This document shows positions 58,082-64,000 of a stretch of DNA of 64,000 nucleotides, one piece after another. The position numbers and the translations under genes are program-made. The DNA is taken from the NCBI RefSeq assembly GCF_018332715.1, contig NZ_BOQP01000016.1:124001-188000 (forward strand), written 5' to 3'. The stretch comes from Winogradskya consettensis. GTDB lineage: Bacteria > Actinomycetota > Actinomycetes > Mycobacteriales > Micromonosporaceae. The notes under the pieces were generated by a model. It worked only from the letters and a program-made list of their open reading frames with translations. It was not told the origin of the DNA and did not search any database. Each line of letters starts with the position of its first letter. Positions within the stretch are counted from its first letter, which is position 1.

Positions 58082-59758
58082 TTAGATCTTGCCCGTTCCG
58101 GCGCCACCCTTGACCAGAGCGGACACCGCCGACACGGGTTCGAGGGTGACGGAGTACGGCGCGGTCGTGAACGAGCCGGCCCGGGTGATGACCGGCTCCT
58201 CACCGCCGAAGTCGTTACCCGTGGCGACCGCGAAGCCGTCCAGGTCCGAGTCCTCGGTCGTCCAGACCGGGAGCTTCACGTTCACGAAGACGTTGTTCTG
58301 CACCAGGCACTGCGCGTTCATCAGGCAGTGGATGCCGCTGGTCTTCGCGTCGGTGAACAGGTTGTCATAGAGGTGCACGGTGCCGAAGCGCACCCGCGGC
58401 AGCCGTGACGCCACGTTGTCGAACCAGTTGTGGCTGTACGTGATCCGCAGGTGGCCGGTGTCCTCGGCGGCATTACTGTCGCTGTGCCCGATGAGCGAGC
58501 CCTTCGCGTGGTCGTGCAGGTGGTTCCACGAGACCGTGACGAAGTCCGTCGCGTGGGTCAGGTCGAGCAGCCCGTCGTAGAAGTCCTTGTCGTGGCTGGT
58601 GTCGTTGAACAGCTCGTTGTGGTCGAACCAGAGGTGGTCCGACTTCTGCGCGGCGATCAGGTCGACCGGCGCCTGCGCGAACGAGATCTTCAGGTTGCGG
58701 ATGATGACGTTGCCGGCCTTCTTGACGAAGAACCCGCCGCCGGTCAGCCCCGCGTTCGCGCCGACACCGACGATCGTCTTGTCGGACGAGACCACGACCT
58801 CATCCGAGCCGGAGCCCTTCAGCACGGTCGAGAGCTGCAGGATTTTCTTGCCGTCCGAGGCGGCTTCGGTCTTCAGCTGCGACAGCGACGTGATCTGCAC
58901 GGTGGTGCCGCCCGCGCCGCCGGTGGTGCCCGCGCCGAACCCGATCGGGCTCGACTCGAACGTCCCCGTGCTGCTCTTCGTGGGCGTGGGTGACGCTGTC
59001 GCCGAGGGGGTCGCGGTCGGTGACGCGGTCGCGGTCGCTGTGGCCGTGGGTGACGCGGTTGCGGTCGCGGTGGGTGACGCTGCCCCGGTGGTGGTCACGG
59101 TGACGTTGTCGAACTGCGCTGTCGCATCGTACGTCTGGAGCCCGATCCGCCCGTTCCCGAACGAACTCGCCGTCGCACTCACCACCGACGCGCCGTTCAC
59201 CGAACCGGTCAGCGTGCTCCCGCTGACGGTCAGCCCCAGCGTGTACGCGTTGCCCGCGCTCACGGTCAGCGCCGCCTCGCCGAGAACCGTGGCGGTGCCC
59301 GACCTGACCGACTCCAGGCGGACCTTGCCGGTGCCGGCGAGCGCGAGCCGGTAGAAACTGGTGGAGCTGGTGGAACGCGCGACGATCCCGGCGTACCCAT
59401 CAGCTTTGATCGTGATCGGCTCGACCGAGGCAGTCACGGTGTAGTCGGTCCAGCTCGTGTCGCCGGCGAACTCCCGGGCCAGCGTCGCCCCGGTCTTGCC
59501 CTGCCGCAGCACCTTGCTGTCGTCGCCGGTCACCGCCCACGTGCCGCCGGACTTGGTCCAGCCCGCGGTGTCCCCGTCCTCGAAGGTGTCACTGAAGGCC
59601 GTGGTCGTCGCCGCCTTGGTGGAGGCGTCCGTGCCCGCTCCAGTCCCCGCGAACGAGACGGTAGCCGCGGCGCCGATGCCGGCCACTACGGCAGCCATGC
59701 CCGCCGCGAGAACGACCTTCCGCTTGCGAGAAGCCTTCTTCTTCGGTGCGTCTTCCAT
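58082..59758 (-). CDS. Secreted PL1 pectate lyase with N-terminal jelly-roll domain
   Basis: ATG 59758 follows GGAAGGGAA. The 558-residue protein has a signal peptide after a basic head (EDAPKKKASRKRKVVLAAGM), a concanavalin-like jelly roll (about 55-240: FSDTFEDGDTAGWTKSGGTW, GYAGIVARSTSSTSFYRLAL), a Thr/Pro/Ala linker (repeated TATASP) and a PL1 right-handed beta-helix (about 275-555: TIVGVGANAGLTGGGFFVKK, DHLWFDHNELFND, TYSHNWFDNVASRLPRVRFG) with calcium-site aspartates and the catalytic arginine of RLPRVRFG. It cleaves polygalacturonate by beta-elimination outside the cell. An inverted repeat lies in its leader. Confidence 0.9.
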   Translation of the reverse strand: MEDAPKKKASRKRKVVLAAGMAAVVAGIGAAATVSFAGTGAGTDASTKAATTTAFSDTFEDGDTAGWTKSGGTWAVTGDDSKVLRQGKTGATLAREFAGDTSWTDYTVTASVEPITIKADGYAGIVARSTSSTSFYRLALAGTGKVRLESVRSGTATVLGEAALTVSAGNAYTLGLTVSGSTLTGSVNGASVVSATASSFGNGRIGLQTYDATAQFDNVTVTTTGAASPTATATASPTATATATASPTATPSATASPTPTKSSTGTFESSPIGFGAGTTGGAGGTTVQITSLSQLKTEAASDGKKILQLSTVLKGSGSDEVVVSSDKTIVGVGANAGLTGGGFFVKKAGNVIIRNLKISFAQAPVDLIAAQKSDHLWFDHNELFNDTSHDKDFYDGLLDLTHATDFVTVSWNHLHDHAKGSLIGHSDSNAAEDTGHLRITYSHNWFDNVASRLPRVRFGTVHLYDNLFTDAKTSGIHCLMNAQCLVQNNVFVNVKLPVWTTEDSDLDGFAVATGNDFGGEEPVITRAGSFTTAPYSVTLEPVSAVSALVKGGAGTGKI

Positions 59759-59778
59759 GGGTTCCCTTCCAGGACCGG

Positions 59779-59805
59779 CCTCGAAGCGGGGGTTGATCTT
59801 CGAGG
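59779..59805 (-). promoter_or_regulatory. Inverted repeat in the pectate lyase leader
   Basis: CCTCGAAG (59779-59786) and CTTCGAGG (59798-59805) are perfect inverted repeats around 11 nt, 21 bp before the ATG at 59758. Further upstream CAGGT and ACCTG (59855-59868) form a second short palindrome. Either could be an operator for pectin-responsive control. Confidence 0.4.
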
Positions 59806-59898
59806 TGACGGACATCTGGTGGCCCGGGACGCCCAGGAAGTTGCAGGCAACCCTCAGGTGGTGACCTGGATCACACTGTCAGGGGTCGCTGCTACGGC

Positions 59899-60249
59899 CT
59901 ACCTGGTGACGGCGTCCAGGTAGGCGTCAATGGCCTGCAGATTCCTCGTCAGGCTGTCGAGACGCTCCGCCATGCGGTCGCGTTCCTGCCGGACCCGGTT
60001 CACGAAGTCCGGCGCGGGGTACTGCGAGCTCGCCGCCTCGGCCAGGCAGGGCAGCACGTCCCTGATGATCTCCGTCGTCAGTCCCGCACTGAGCAGACTG
60101 CGGATCTGCCCGACCCGCACGACCAGGGACTCGTCGTAGGCGCGATACCCGTTCTCCTCGCGCCCCGGGGTGAGCAGGCCCTGCTCCTCGTAGTAACGCA
60201 GGAGCCGGGGCGATACGTCAGCCCGCTCTGACAGTTCCTTGATTCTCAT
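59899..60249 (-). CDS. MerR-family transcriptional regulator
   Basis: ATG 60249 follows GGGAGG by 6 nt. The 116-residue protein has the MerR winged helix (RIKELSERADVSPRLLRYYEEQGLLTPGREENGYRAYDESLV, in part) and a dimerisation helix (QERDRMAERLDSLTRNLQAIDAYLD). Metal-ligand cysteines are absent except CLAEAA, so it resembles drug-responsive members. It is divergent from the MFS transporter gene with a MerR-type 19-bp operator between the two, which makes the transporter the likely target. Confidence 0.9.
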   Translation of the reverse strand: MRIKELSERADVSPRLLRYYEEQGLLTPGREENGYRAYDESLVVRVGQIRSLLSAGLTTEIIRDVLPCLAEAASSQYPAPDFVNRVRQERDRMAERLDSLTRNLQAIDAYLDAVTR

Positions 60250-60270
60250 CGAGACCTCCCTCACAAGCCG

Positions 60271-60301
60271 TTTGCCCTCACATAGATGTGAAGGTTAGAG
60301 C
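60271..60301 (+). promoter_or_regulatory. MerR-regulated promoter of the MFS gene
   Basis: TTTGCC (60271-60276) and TAGAGC (60296-60301) are 19 bp apart, the long spacer typical of MerR-activated promoters. The spacer contains CCTCACAT-AG-ATGTGAAGG (60276-60294), an almost perfect palindrome of the MerR type. Confidence 0.6.
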
Positions 60302-60355
60302 ATGGCCGAGCCGCCGCGATCGTGGCGGCTCGCCCAGCAGATGAGGTACAAATCC

Positions 60356-61561
60356 GTGTCCACCACACATCTCGACGCTCCGCCCGCACTGTCCGCGGAA
60401 CGTCTGCCACTCCCGTCCCTGCTGGCGCTCTTCACTGCCGGGCTGATCACCACCCTGACCGAGGCGTTGCCGGCAGGGGTGTTGCCCCGGATGAGTCAGG
60501 CGCTCGGTGTCTCGGAATCCGTCGCCGGCCAGACGGTCACGATCTACGCGGTGGGAACCCTGCTGACCGCTGTCCCCGTCGCGCTCGCCACAGCGACCTG
60601 GCCACGACGTCATCTGCTCCTGGCCGCGCTGGCAGGGTTCGTGATCGCCAACCTCGTCACCGCCGTCTCCCTCAGCTTCGCTGTCACGATGGCGGCCCGG
60701 TTCGTCGCGGGGGCCGCGTCCGGGGTTGTCTGGAGCCTGCTCGGTGGGTACGCGGCACGGCTCGTCGGTCCCGCGCTCCAGGGGCGGGCGATGGCGTTCG
60801 CCTTTGCCGGCACCCCGGTGGCCCTGTCCCTCGGCGTGCCGATCGGCTCGTACCTCGGCGAGGCGGTCGGGTGGCAGCTCACCTTCGGCTTCGCCTCGGC
60901 GCTGACCGGCCTGCTGATCGTCTGGACCGCCTGGAAGCTGCCCAACCTCCCCGGCCGGAAGGCTGAGGACCGGATTCCGTTGCACAGGATCCTCAGACTT
61001 CGGGGCATCCGTACGGTCCTCGCGGTGACAGGCGCATTCGTACTCGCACACACCGTCCTGTACACGTACATCGCTCCGATTCTCGCCGGCGCCGGTCTGC
61101 CGGATCACGTCCAGTGGATCCTTCTCGACTTCGGCATCGCCTCGATCATCAGCATCTGGCTCACGGGTGTGTTCGTCGATCGCCACCACCGCCGGCTCGT
61201 TGTTGTCAGCACCGGGCTGTTCGCCGCGGCCTCGGTGGTCCTTGCTGTGGCCGGCTCGAGCGTCGTGGCCGGCTACATCACGGTCGCGGCCTGGGGACTC
61301 GCGTTCGGCGGGGCGGCCACCCTGCTGCAGTCGGCGTTGATGAGGGCGGCCGGAGAGCACGCCGACGTGGCCCAGTCGTCGATGGTGACCACCTGGAACC
61401 TGGGGATCGGCCTCGGCGGCCTCGTCGGCGGCGCACTCCTGGCCGGCTTCGGCCCGAGCTCGCTCGTCATCGCGGCGGTCGTGCTCACGGTCCCGACCGT
61501 GCTCGTGGTCGTCCTCGCCCGGCAGCATGCCTTTCCGGGCCGGCAGCAGGCCGGCAGTTGA
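60356..61561 (+). CDS. MFS transporter (DHA1-type drug/arabinose efflux family)
   Basis: I start at GTG 60356, which has GAGG 9 nt upstream; ATGs at 60302 and 60341 lie within or just after the predicted promoter. The 401-residue protein has twelve membrane helices, the motif A equivalent in the loop after helix 2 replaced by ATWPRRH, motif C-like GTPVALSLGVPIGSYLGE and the second-half loop FVDRHHRRLV. It resembles AraJ/CmlA-type efflux proteins. With the MerR gene it forms a regulated drug-efflux unit. Confidence 0.88.
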   Translation: MSTTHLDAPPALSAERLPLPSLLALFTAGLITTLTEALPAGVLPRMSQALGVSESVAGQTVTIYAVGTLLTAVPVALATATWPRRHLLLAALAGFVIANLVTAVSLSFAVTMAARFVAGAASGVVWSLLGGYAARLVGPALQGRAMAFAFAGTPVALSLGVPIGSYLGEAVGWQLTFGFASALTGLLIVWTAWKLPNLPGRKAEDRIPLHRILRLRGIRTVLAVTGAFVLAHTVLYTYIAPILAGAGLPDHVQWILLDFGIASIISIWLTGVFVDRHHRRLVVVSTGLFAAASVVLAVAGSSVVAGYITVAAWGLAFGGAATLLQSALMRAAGEHADVAQSSMVTTWNLGIGLGGLVGGALLAGFGPSSLVIAAVVLTVPTVLVVVLARQHAFPGRQQAGS

Positions 61562-61594
61562 AGATCTCGGCAGCAGGCCAGTAGTTGACGATTG
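61541..61594. repeat. 27-bp imperfect direct repeat at the MFS stop codon
   Basis: CGGCAGCAGGCCGGCAGTTG (61541) recurs as CGGCAGCAGGCCAGTAGTTG (61568). The first copy carries the MFS stop and the second duplicates it without function. Confidence 0.7.
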
Positions 61595-61612
61595 AGTGGA
61601 AGGGTTACCCGC

Positions 61613-62329
61613 ATGGCTGACATCAATTTCTACTTCGATCCGATCTGCCCGTTCGCGTGGATGACGAGCAAGTGGATCCGGATCGTGCAGGCCCACCGCG
61701 ACTACACCGTGGACTGGCGGTTCATCTCGTTGCGACTGATCAACTCGCACCTCGACTACGACAGTCACTTCCCGCCGGAGTACGAGGCTCAGCACACCGC
61801 CGGGCTGCGGCTGCTACGCGTTGCCTCGGCGGTGCGGGAGAAGCGCGGCCGTGAGGCGATCGGGCCGCTGTACGCCGCGTACGGTGCCCGCATCCTGGAG
61901 ACCGGCCCCGACGAGAGCCGGAAGCCCGGCTGGCAGGGCACTGCGGAACTCGCCGCCGCCGCGCTCGCCGAGGCCGGCCTGCCCACATCTCTGGCCGGGT
62001 TCCTCGCCGACACGTCCCGGGACGCCGAGATCCAGGCGGAGTCGGACGAGGCGCTGTCGCTGACGGGCAAGGACGTGGGTACGCCGATCGTGCACTTCGA
62101 GCCGCCCGCCGGTGTCGCGTTCTTCGGCCCGGTGATCAGCCGGCTGCCCGACGAGAAGCAGGCCGCGGAGTTGTGGGATCACGTCGTCGGCCTCGCCCGG
62201 TTCCCCGGGTTCGCCGAGCTCAAGCGGAGCCTGCGCGAGCAGCCGCAGCTGCCGTCGTTCGGCGTCGCGGCGCAGGAGCCGGGCAAGGTCGAGGACTGGC
62301 ACGCCGGCAGCCGGCGTCTCAAGAAGTAG
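61613..62329 (+). CDS. DsbA-family protein, Rv2466c-like (mycothiol-dependent)
   Basis: ATG 61613 follows GGAAGGG. The 238-residue protein is a DsbA-like thioredoxin fold with a helical insertion: FYFDPICPFAWMTSKWI gives active Cys12 with Phe-Ala-Trp after it, so the second cysteine of CxxC is missing; then GPLYAAYGARI, ALSLTGKDVGTPIVHFEPP with the cis-proline, and FFGPVISRLP. Rv2466c-type proteins use mycothiol to reduce nitro compounds or disulfides; a single cysteine fits a monothiol glutathionylation-like mechanism. The gene may be transcribed with the MFS gene 51 bp upstream. Confidence 0.82.
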   Translation: MADINFYFDPICPFAWMTSKWIRIVQAHRDYTVDWRFISLRLINSHLDYDSHFPPEYEAQHTAGLRLLRVASAVREKRGREAIGPLYAAYGARILETGPDESRKPGWQGTAELAAAALAEAGLPTSLAGFLADTSRDAEIQAESDEALSLTGKDVGTPIVHFEPPAGVAFFGPVISRLPDEKQAAELWDHVVGLARFPGFAELKRSLREQPQLPSFGVAAQEPGKVEDWHAGSRRLKK

Positions 62330-62334
62330 ACCCG

Positions 62335-62895
62335 TCAGCCCTTCGCCACCAGGAGCGCGAGAGCACCGGCGGTCGCCTCGTCCGCTGACGCCTGCCGTCC
62401 GGTTGCTCGCGCGACGACGAACGCACCCTCGACGACGGCCAGCAGGGCGGCGGCCGTCTTCGCGGGATCCAGCCCCGGCGGCAGGGAGCCGTCGTCCAGG
62501 GCCTCGCGAACCACATCGGTGAGGAGGCCGGCCAGCTCGGTGAACGCGGAGCCCAGCGCTTCCCGGAGGTCGGTCTCGGCGAGGATCCCGGCGTCGTACG
62601 CGAATCCGCCGATCTGGCATCCGCCGAGCGCGTCGCCGGCCGAGGCGAGAAAGGCTGCCAGCCGGTCCCGGCCGGTCGGCAGTCCTTGCATGGCCGCGCG
62701 TACGGAAGCGACGAGGTCCCGTCCGTTCTCGGCGATGACCTCCTGGGCGAGACCGGGCTTCGTCGGGAAGTGGTGATAGAAGCTGCCCTGCCCGACGCCG
62801 GAGTCCGCCATCACCTGCTTCGGGCTCGTCGTCGAGTAGCCGTGGTGCCAGAAGAGCCGCTTGGCCGAGTCGATGATCCGCCGCCTGTTGTCCAT
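62335..62895 (-). CDS. TetR/AcrR-family regulator
   Basis: The 186-residue protein has the helix-turn-helix DNRRRIIDSAKRLFWHHGYSTTSPKQVMADSGVGQGSFYHHFPTKPGLAQEV (in part) and a TetR_C_11-like ligand domain with GCQIGGFAYDAGI, whose single cysteine pair-like GC motif occurs in electrophile-responsive members. It is divergent from an alpha/beta-hydrolase gene, and duplicated sites lie between. It probably represses both. Confidence 0.88.
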   Translation of the reverse strand: MDNRRRIIDSAKRLFWHHGYSTTSPKQVMADSGVGQGSFYHHFPTKPGLAQEVIAENGRDLVASVRAAMQGLPTGRDRLAAFLASAGDALGGCQIGGFAYDAGILAETDLREALGSAFTELAGLLTDVVREALDDGSLPPGLDPAKTAAALLAVVEGAFVVARATGRQASADEATAGALALLVAKG

Positions 62896-62915
62896 GAGAC
62901 GAGCCTAACAGCCCT

Positions 62916-62954
62916 CCATACCTAGAAGTAGGGTTGCCGCCATACCTAGAAGTA
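62916..62954. promoter_or_regulatory. Duplicated operator between tetR and hydrolase genes
   Basis: CCATACCTAGAAGTA occurs exactly at 62916-62930 and 62940-62954 (24-bp spacing). The second copy continues to TG, giving CATAC and GTATG arms. It lies 20-59 bp upstream of the TetR start and 50-90 bp upstream of the hydrolase start. Confidence 0.65.
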
Positions 62955-63002
62955 TGTATGGTCATTCTCGTCCGACCCGCTCGCCGGAAAAGGAGCACCA
63001 CC

Positions 63003-63872
63003 ATGACCGCCGTCGTGCATTACAAAACCGAAGACCTCGACGGATTCGAGATGTTCTACCGGGAAGCCGGCCCCGCCGACGCGCCCGTCGTGCTTCTGCT
63101 GCACGGCTTTCCGACCTCGTCGCACATGTTCCGAGACCTGATTCCGTACCTCGCGGACCGCTTCCACGTCATCGCCCCGGACCTGCCCGGCTACGGCGGA
63201 AGCGCCACCCCCGACCGGGCGGAGTTCTCCTACACGTTCGACAACGCGGCGGCGTACGTGCAGAAGCTTCTGACCAAGCTCGGCGTGACCAGGTACGCCG
63301 TCAACGTCTTCGACTACGGCGCACCCACCGCGTGGCGGCTCGCCCTGGCCGACCCGGACGCGATCACCGCGCTCATCGTGCAGAACGGCAACGCCTACGA
63401 CGAGGGCCTGGACAACGACTTCTGGGCGCCGATCAAGCGCTACTGGGCCGACAACAGCCCCGGGAACCGTGACGCCCTGCGCGGACTGGTCACCCTGGAC
63501 ACCACGAAGTTCCAGTACACCGATGGGATGGCCCACGCCTCCCGCATCTCACCCGACAACTGGATCGTCGACCAGGCCCTGCTCGACCGTCCCGGCAACG
63601 ACGAGATCCAGCTCGACTACTTCCTCGACTACGGCACGAACCCGGCGCTCTACCCGCCGGTCCAGCAGTGGCTGCGCGACCACCAGCCCCCGACGCTGAT
63701 CGTGTGGGGCGCCAACGACGTCATCTTCCCGGCCGCGGGCGCCCACCCCTACAAGCGCGACCTCGAGGACGTCGAGTTCCACCTCTTCGACAGCGGTCAC
63801 TTCCTTCTCGAGGACCGCGCCGACGAGGTCTTCCCGCTCATCCACGACTTCCTGACCCGCAAGCTCGGCTGA
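63003..63872 (+). CDS. Alpha/beta-hydrolase with aspartate nucleophile (epoxide hydrolase/dehalogenase-like)
   Basis: ATG 63003 follows AAAAGGAG. The 289-residue protein has the oxyanion HGFPTSSHMF, GxxDxG-type elbow VNVFDYGAPTAW with aspartate as nucleophile, and acid/base His in DSGHFLLEDRADEV. The aspartate nucleophile and the cap helix rich in aromatic residues (DNDFWAPIKRYWADN) put it with epoxide hydrolases and haloalkane dehalogenases rather than esterases. It is probably the detoxifying target gene of the divergent TetR. Confidence 0.87.
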   Translation: MTAVVHYKTEDLDGFEMFYREAGPADAPVVLLLHGFPTSSHMFRDLIPYLADRFHVIAPDLPGYGGSATPDRAEFSYTFDNAAAYVQKLLTKLGVTRYAVNVFDYGAPTAWRLALADPDAITALIVQNGNAYDEGLDNDFWAPIKRYWADNSPGNRDALRGLVTLDTTKFQYTDGMAHASRISPDNWIVDQALLDRPGNDEIQLDYFLDYGTNPALYPPVQQWLRDHQPPTLIVWGANDVIFPAAGAHPYKRDLEDVEFHLFDSGHFLLEDRADEVFPLIHDFLTRKLG

Positions 63873-63878
63873 CCGATC

Positions 63879-63912
63879 GGGTCGTGGCCCGGTCGCGGTC
63901 GGGCCACGACCC
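63879..63912. terminator. Bidirectional terminator at the right end
   Basis: GGGTCGTGGCCCG (63879-63891) pairs perfectly with CGGGCCACGACCC (63900-63912) around an 8-nt loop between two convergent genes. Confidence 0.8.
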
Positions 63913-63920
63913 GTTGGCTG

Positions 63921-64000
63921 TCAGCCAGGGTTGATCCCGAGCGCTGCGACCAGCTCGCGCAGCGTCTCCTCGGCGAACGTGTTGTGCGCTGTGAGCAGAG
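63921..64000 (-). CDS. 3' end of an unidentified gene cut by the window edge
   Basis: The minus strand encodes LLTAHNTFAEETLRELVAAL followed by GINPG and a TGA at 63921-63923. This is too short to name. It converges on the hydrolase gene across a shared hairpin. Confidence 0.5.
   Translation of the reverse strand, partial: LLTAHNTFAEETLRELVAALGINPG

Noticed and set aside
1..64000. tRNA, rRNA, transposase and phage attachment sites
   Set aside because: I looked for TTCGANTC loops, transposase motifs and terminal repeats on both strands and saw none that I would support.

Overview
The window is high-GC actinobacterial chromosome, most like a mycelial soil genus of the Micromonosporaceae/Actinoplanes type. 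The evidence is GTG/TTG starts, purine-rich ribosome sites, dense TetR/MerR/XRE/AraC regulators, an ECF factor of the SigE family, XRE-NB-ARC regulators, ricin-type lectin modules on secreted glycosidases, and DUF222-HNH and DUF2750 proteins. I saw no rRNA, tRNA, CRISPR array or transposase.

Layout. 0-1.2 kb: gene debris (PPOX, uridine-kinase and NtaA-like fragments) ending in an intact nitroreductase. 2-4 kb: a DUF222-HNH endonuclease gene whose 3' end runs into two different 14-bp tandem arrays. 4-5.5 kb: GCS2-type carboxylate-amine ligase and a SnoaL-like protein. 5.6-7.6 kb: a two-gene operon of a TIR-like (Cap12-type) protein with a PLD-like C-terminus and a 2H phosphoesterase, the best candidate for an undescribed nucleotide-signalling or defence module. 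7.8-13 kb: MerR, GH27 alpha-galactosidase, DoxX-like and AraC-like genes carrying in-frame minisatellites, and a secreted S1 protease. 13-16 kb: SDR, XRE-NB-ARC regulator, Rnl2-type RNA ligase. 16.4-23.7 kb: a Pls/PosA-type polymer synthetase (adenylation, carrier, three membrane-linked left-handed beta-helix units) followed by an 89-bp duplication of a tiny coupled ORF, an M1 and an M24 peptidase, and a DUF2750 protein. 23.7-29.7 kb: LLM oxidoreductase/TetR pair, large catalase divergent from a zinc alcohol dehydrogenase, a second S1 protease.

29.8-30.4 kb holds remnants of a TetR and an alcohol dehydrogenase. 30.4-36.4 kb: sigma/putative anti-sigma pair, fatty acid desaturase, CopC-like protein, EamA transporter, second XRE-NB-ARC regulator. 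36.4-42.7 kb: GH64 beta-1,3-glucanase with lectin domain, membrane protein, LuxR remnant, signal peptidase I, quinone oxidoreductase/TetR pair, hydrolase-MmyB-type regulator pair. 42.8-47.9 kb: enoyl-CoA hydratase, ArsR-like regulator and a heterodimeric ABC exporter in which one half is split in two and the ATP sites look strongly asymmetric. 48-56 kb: aminoglycoside-phosphotransferase-like protein, MATE transporter, PA14-GH2-LamG glycosidase, excalibur protein, secreted zinc protease. 56-64 kb: long-chain acyl-CoA ligase, pectate lyase, MerR/MFS, DsbA-family protein, TetR/hydrolase, and the 3' end of a further gene.

Taken together this is a saprophyte's accessory region: secreted plant- and fungal-polymer hydrolases and proteases, regulated redox and efflux genes, one probable cationic homopolymer pathway, and one probable TIR-based defence module. 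Tandem repeats with units of 14, 14, 25, 24 and 33 bp are concentrated between 3.4 and 11.2 kb.
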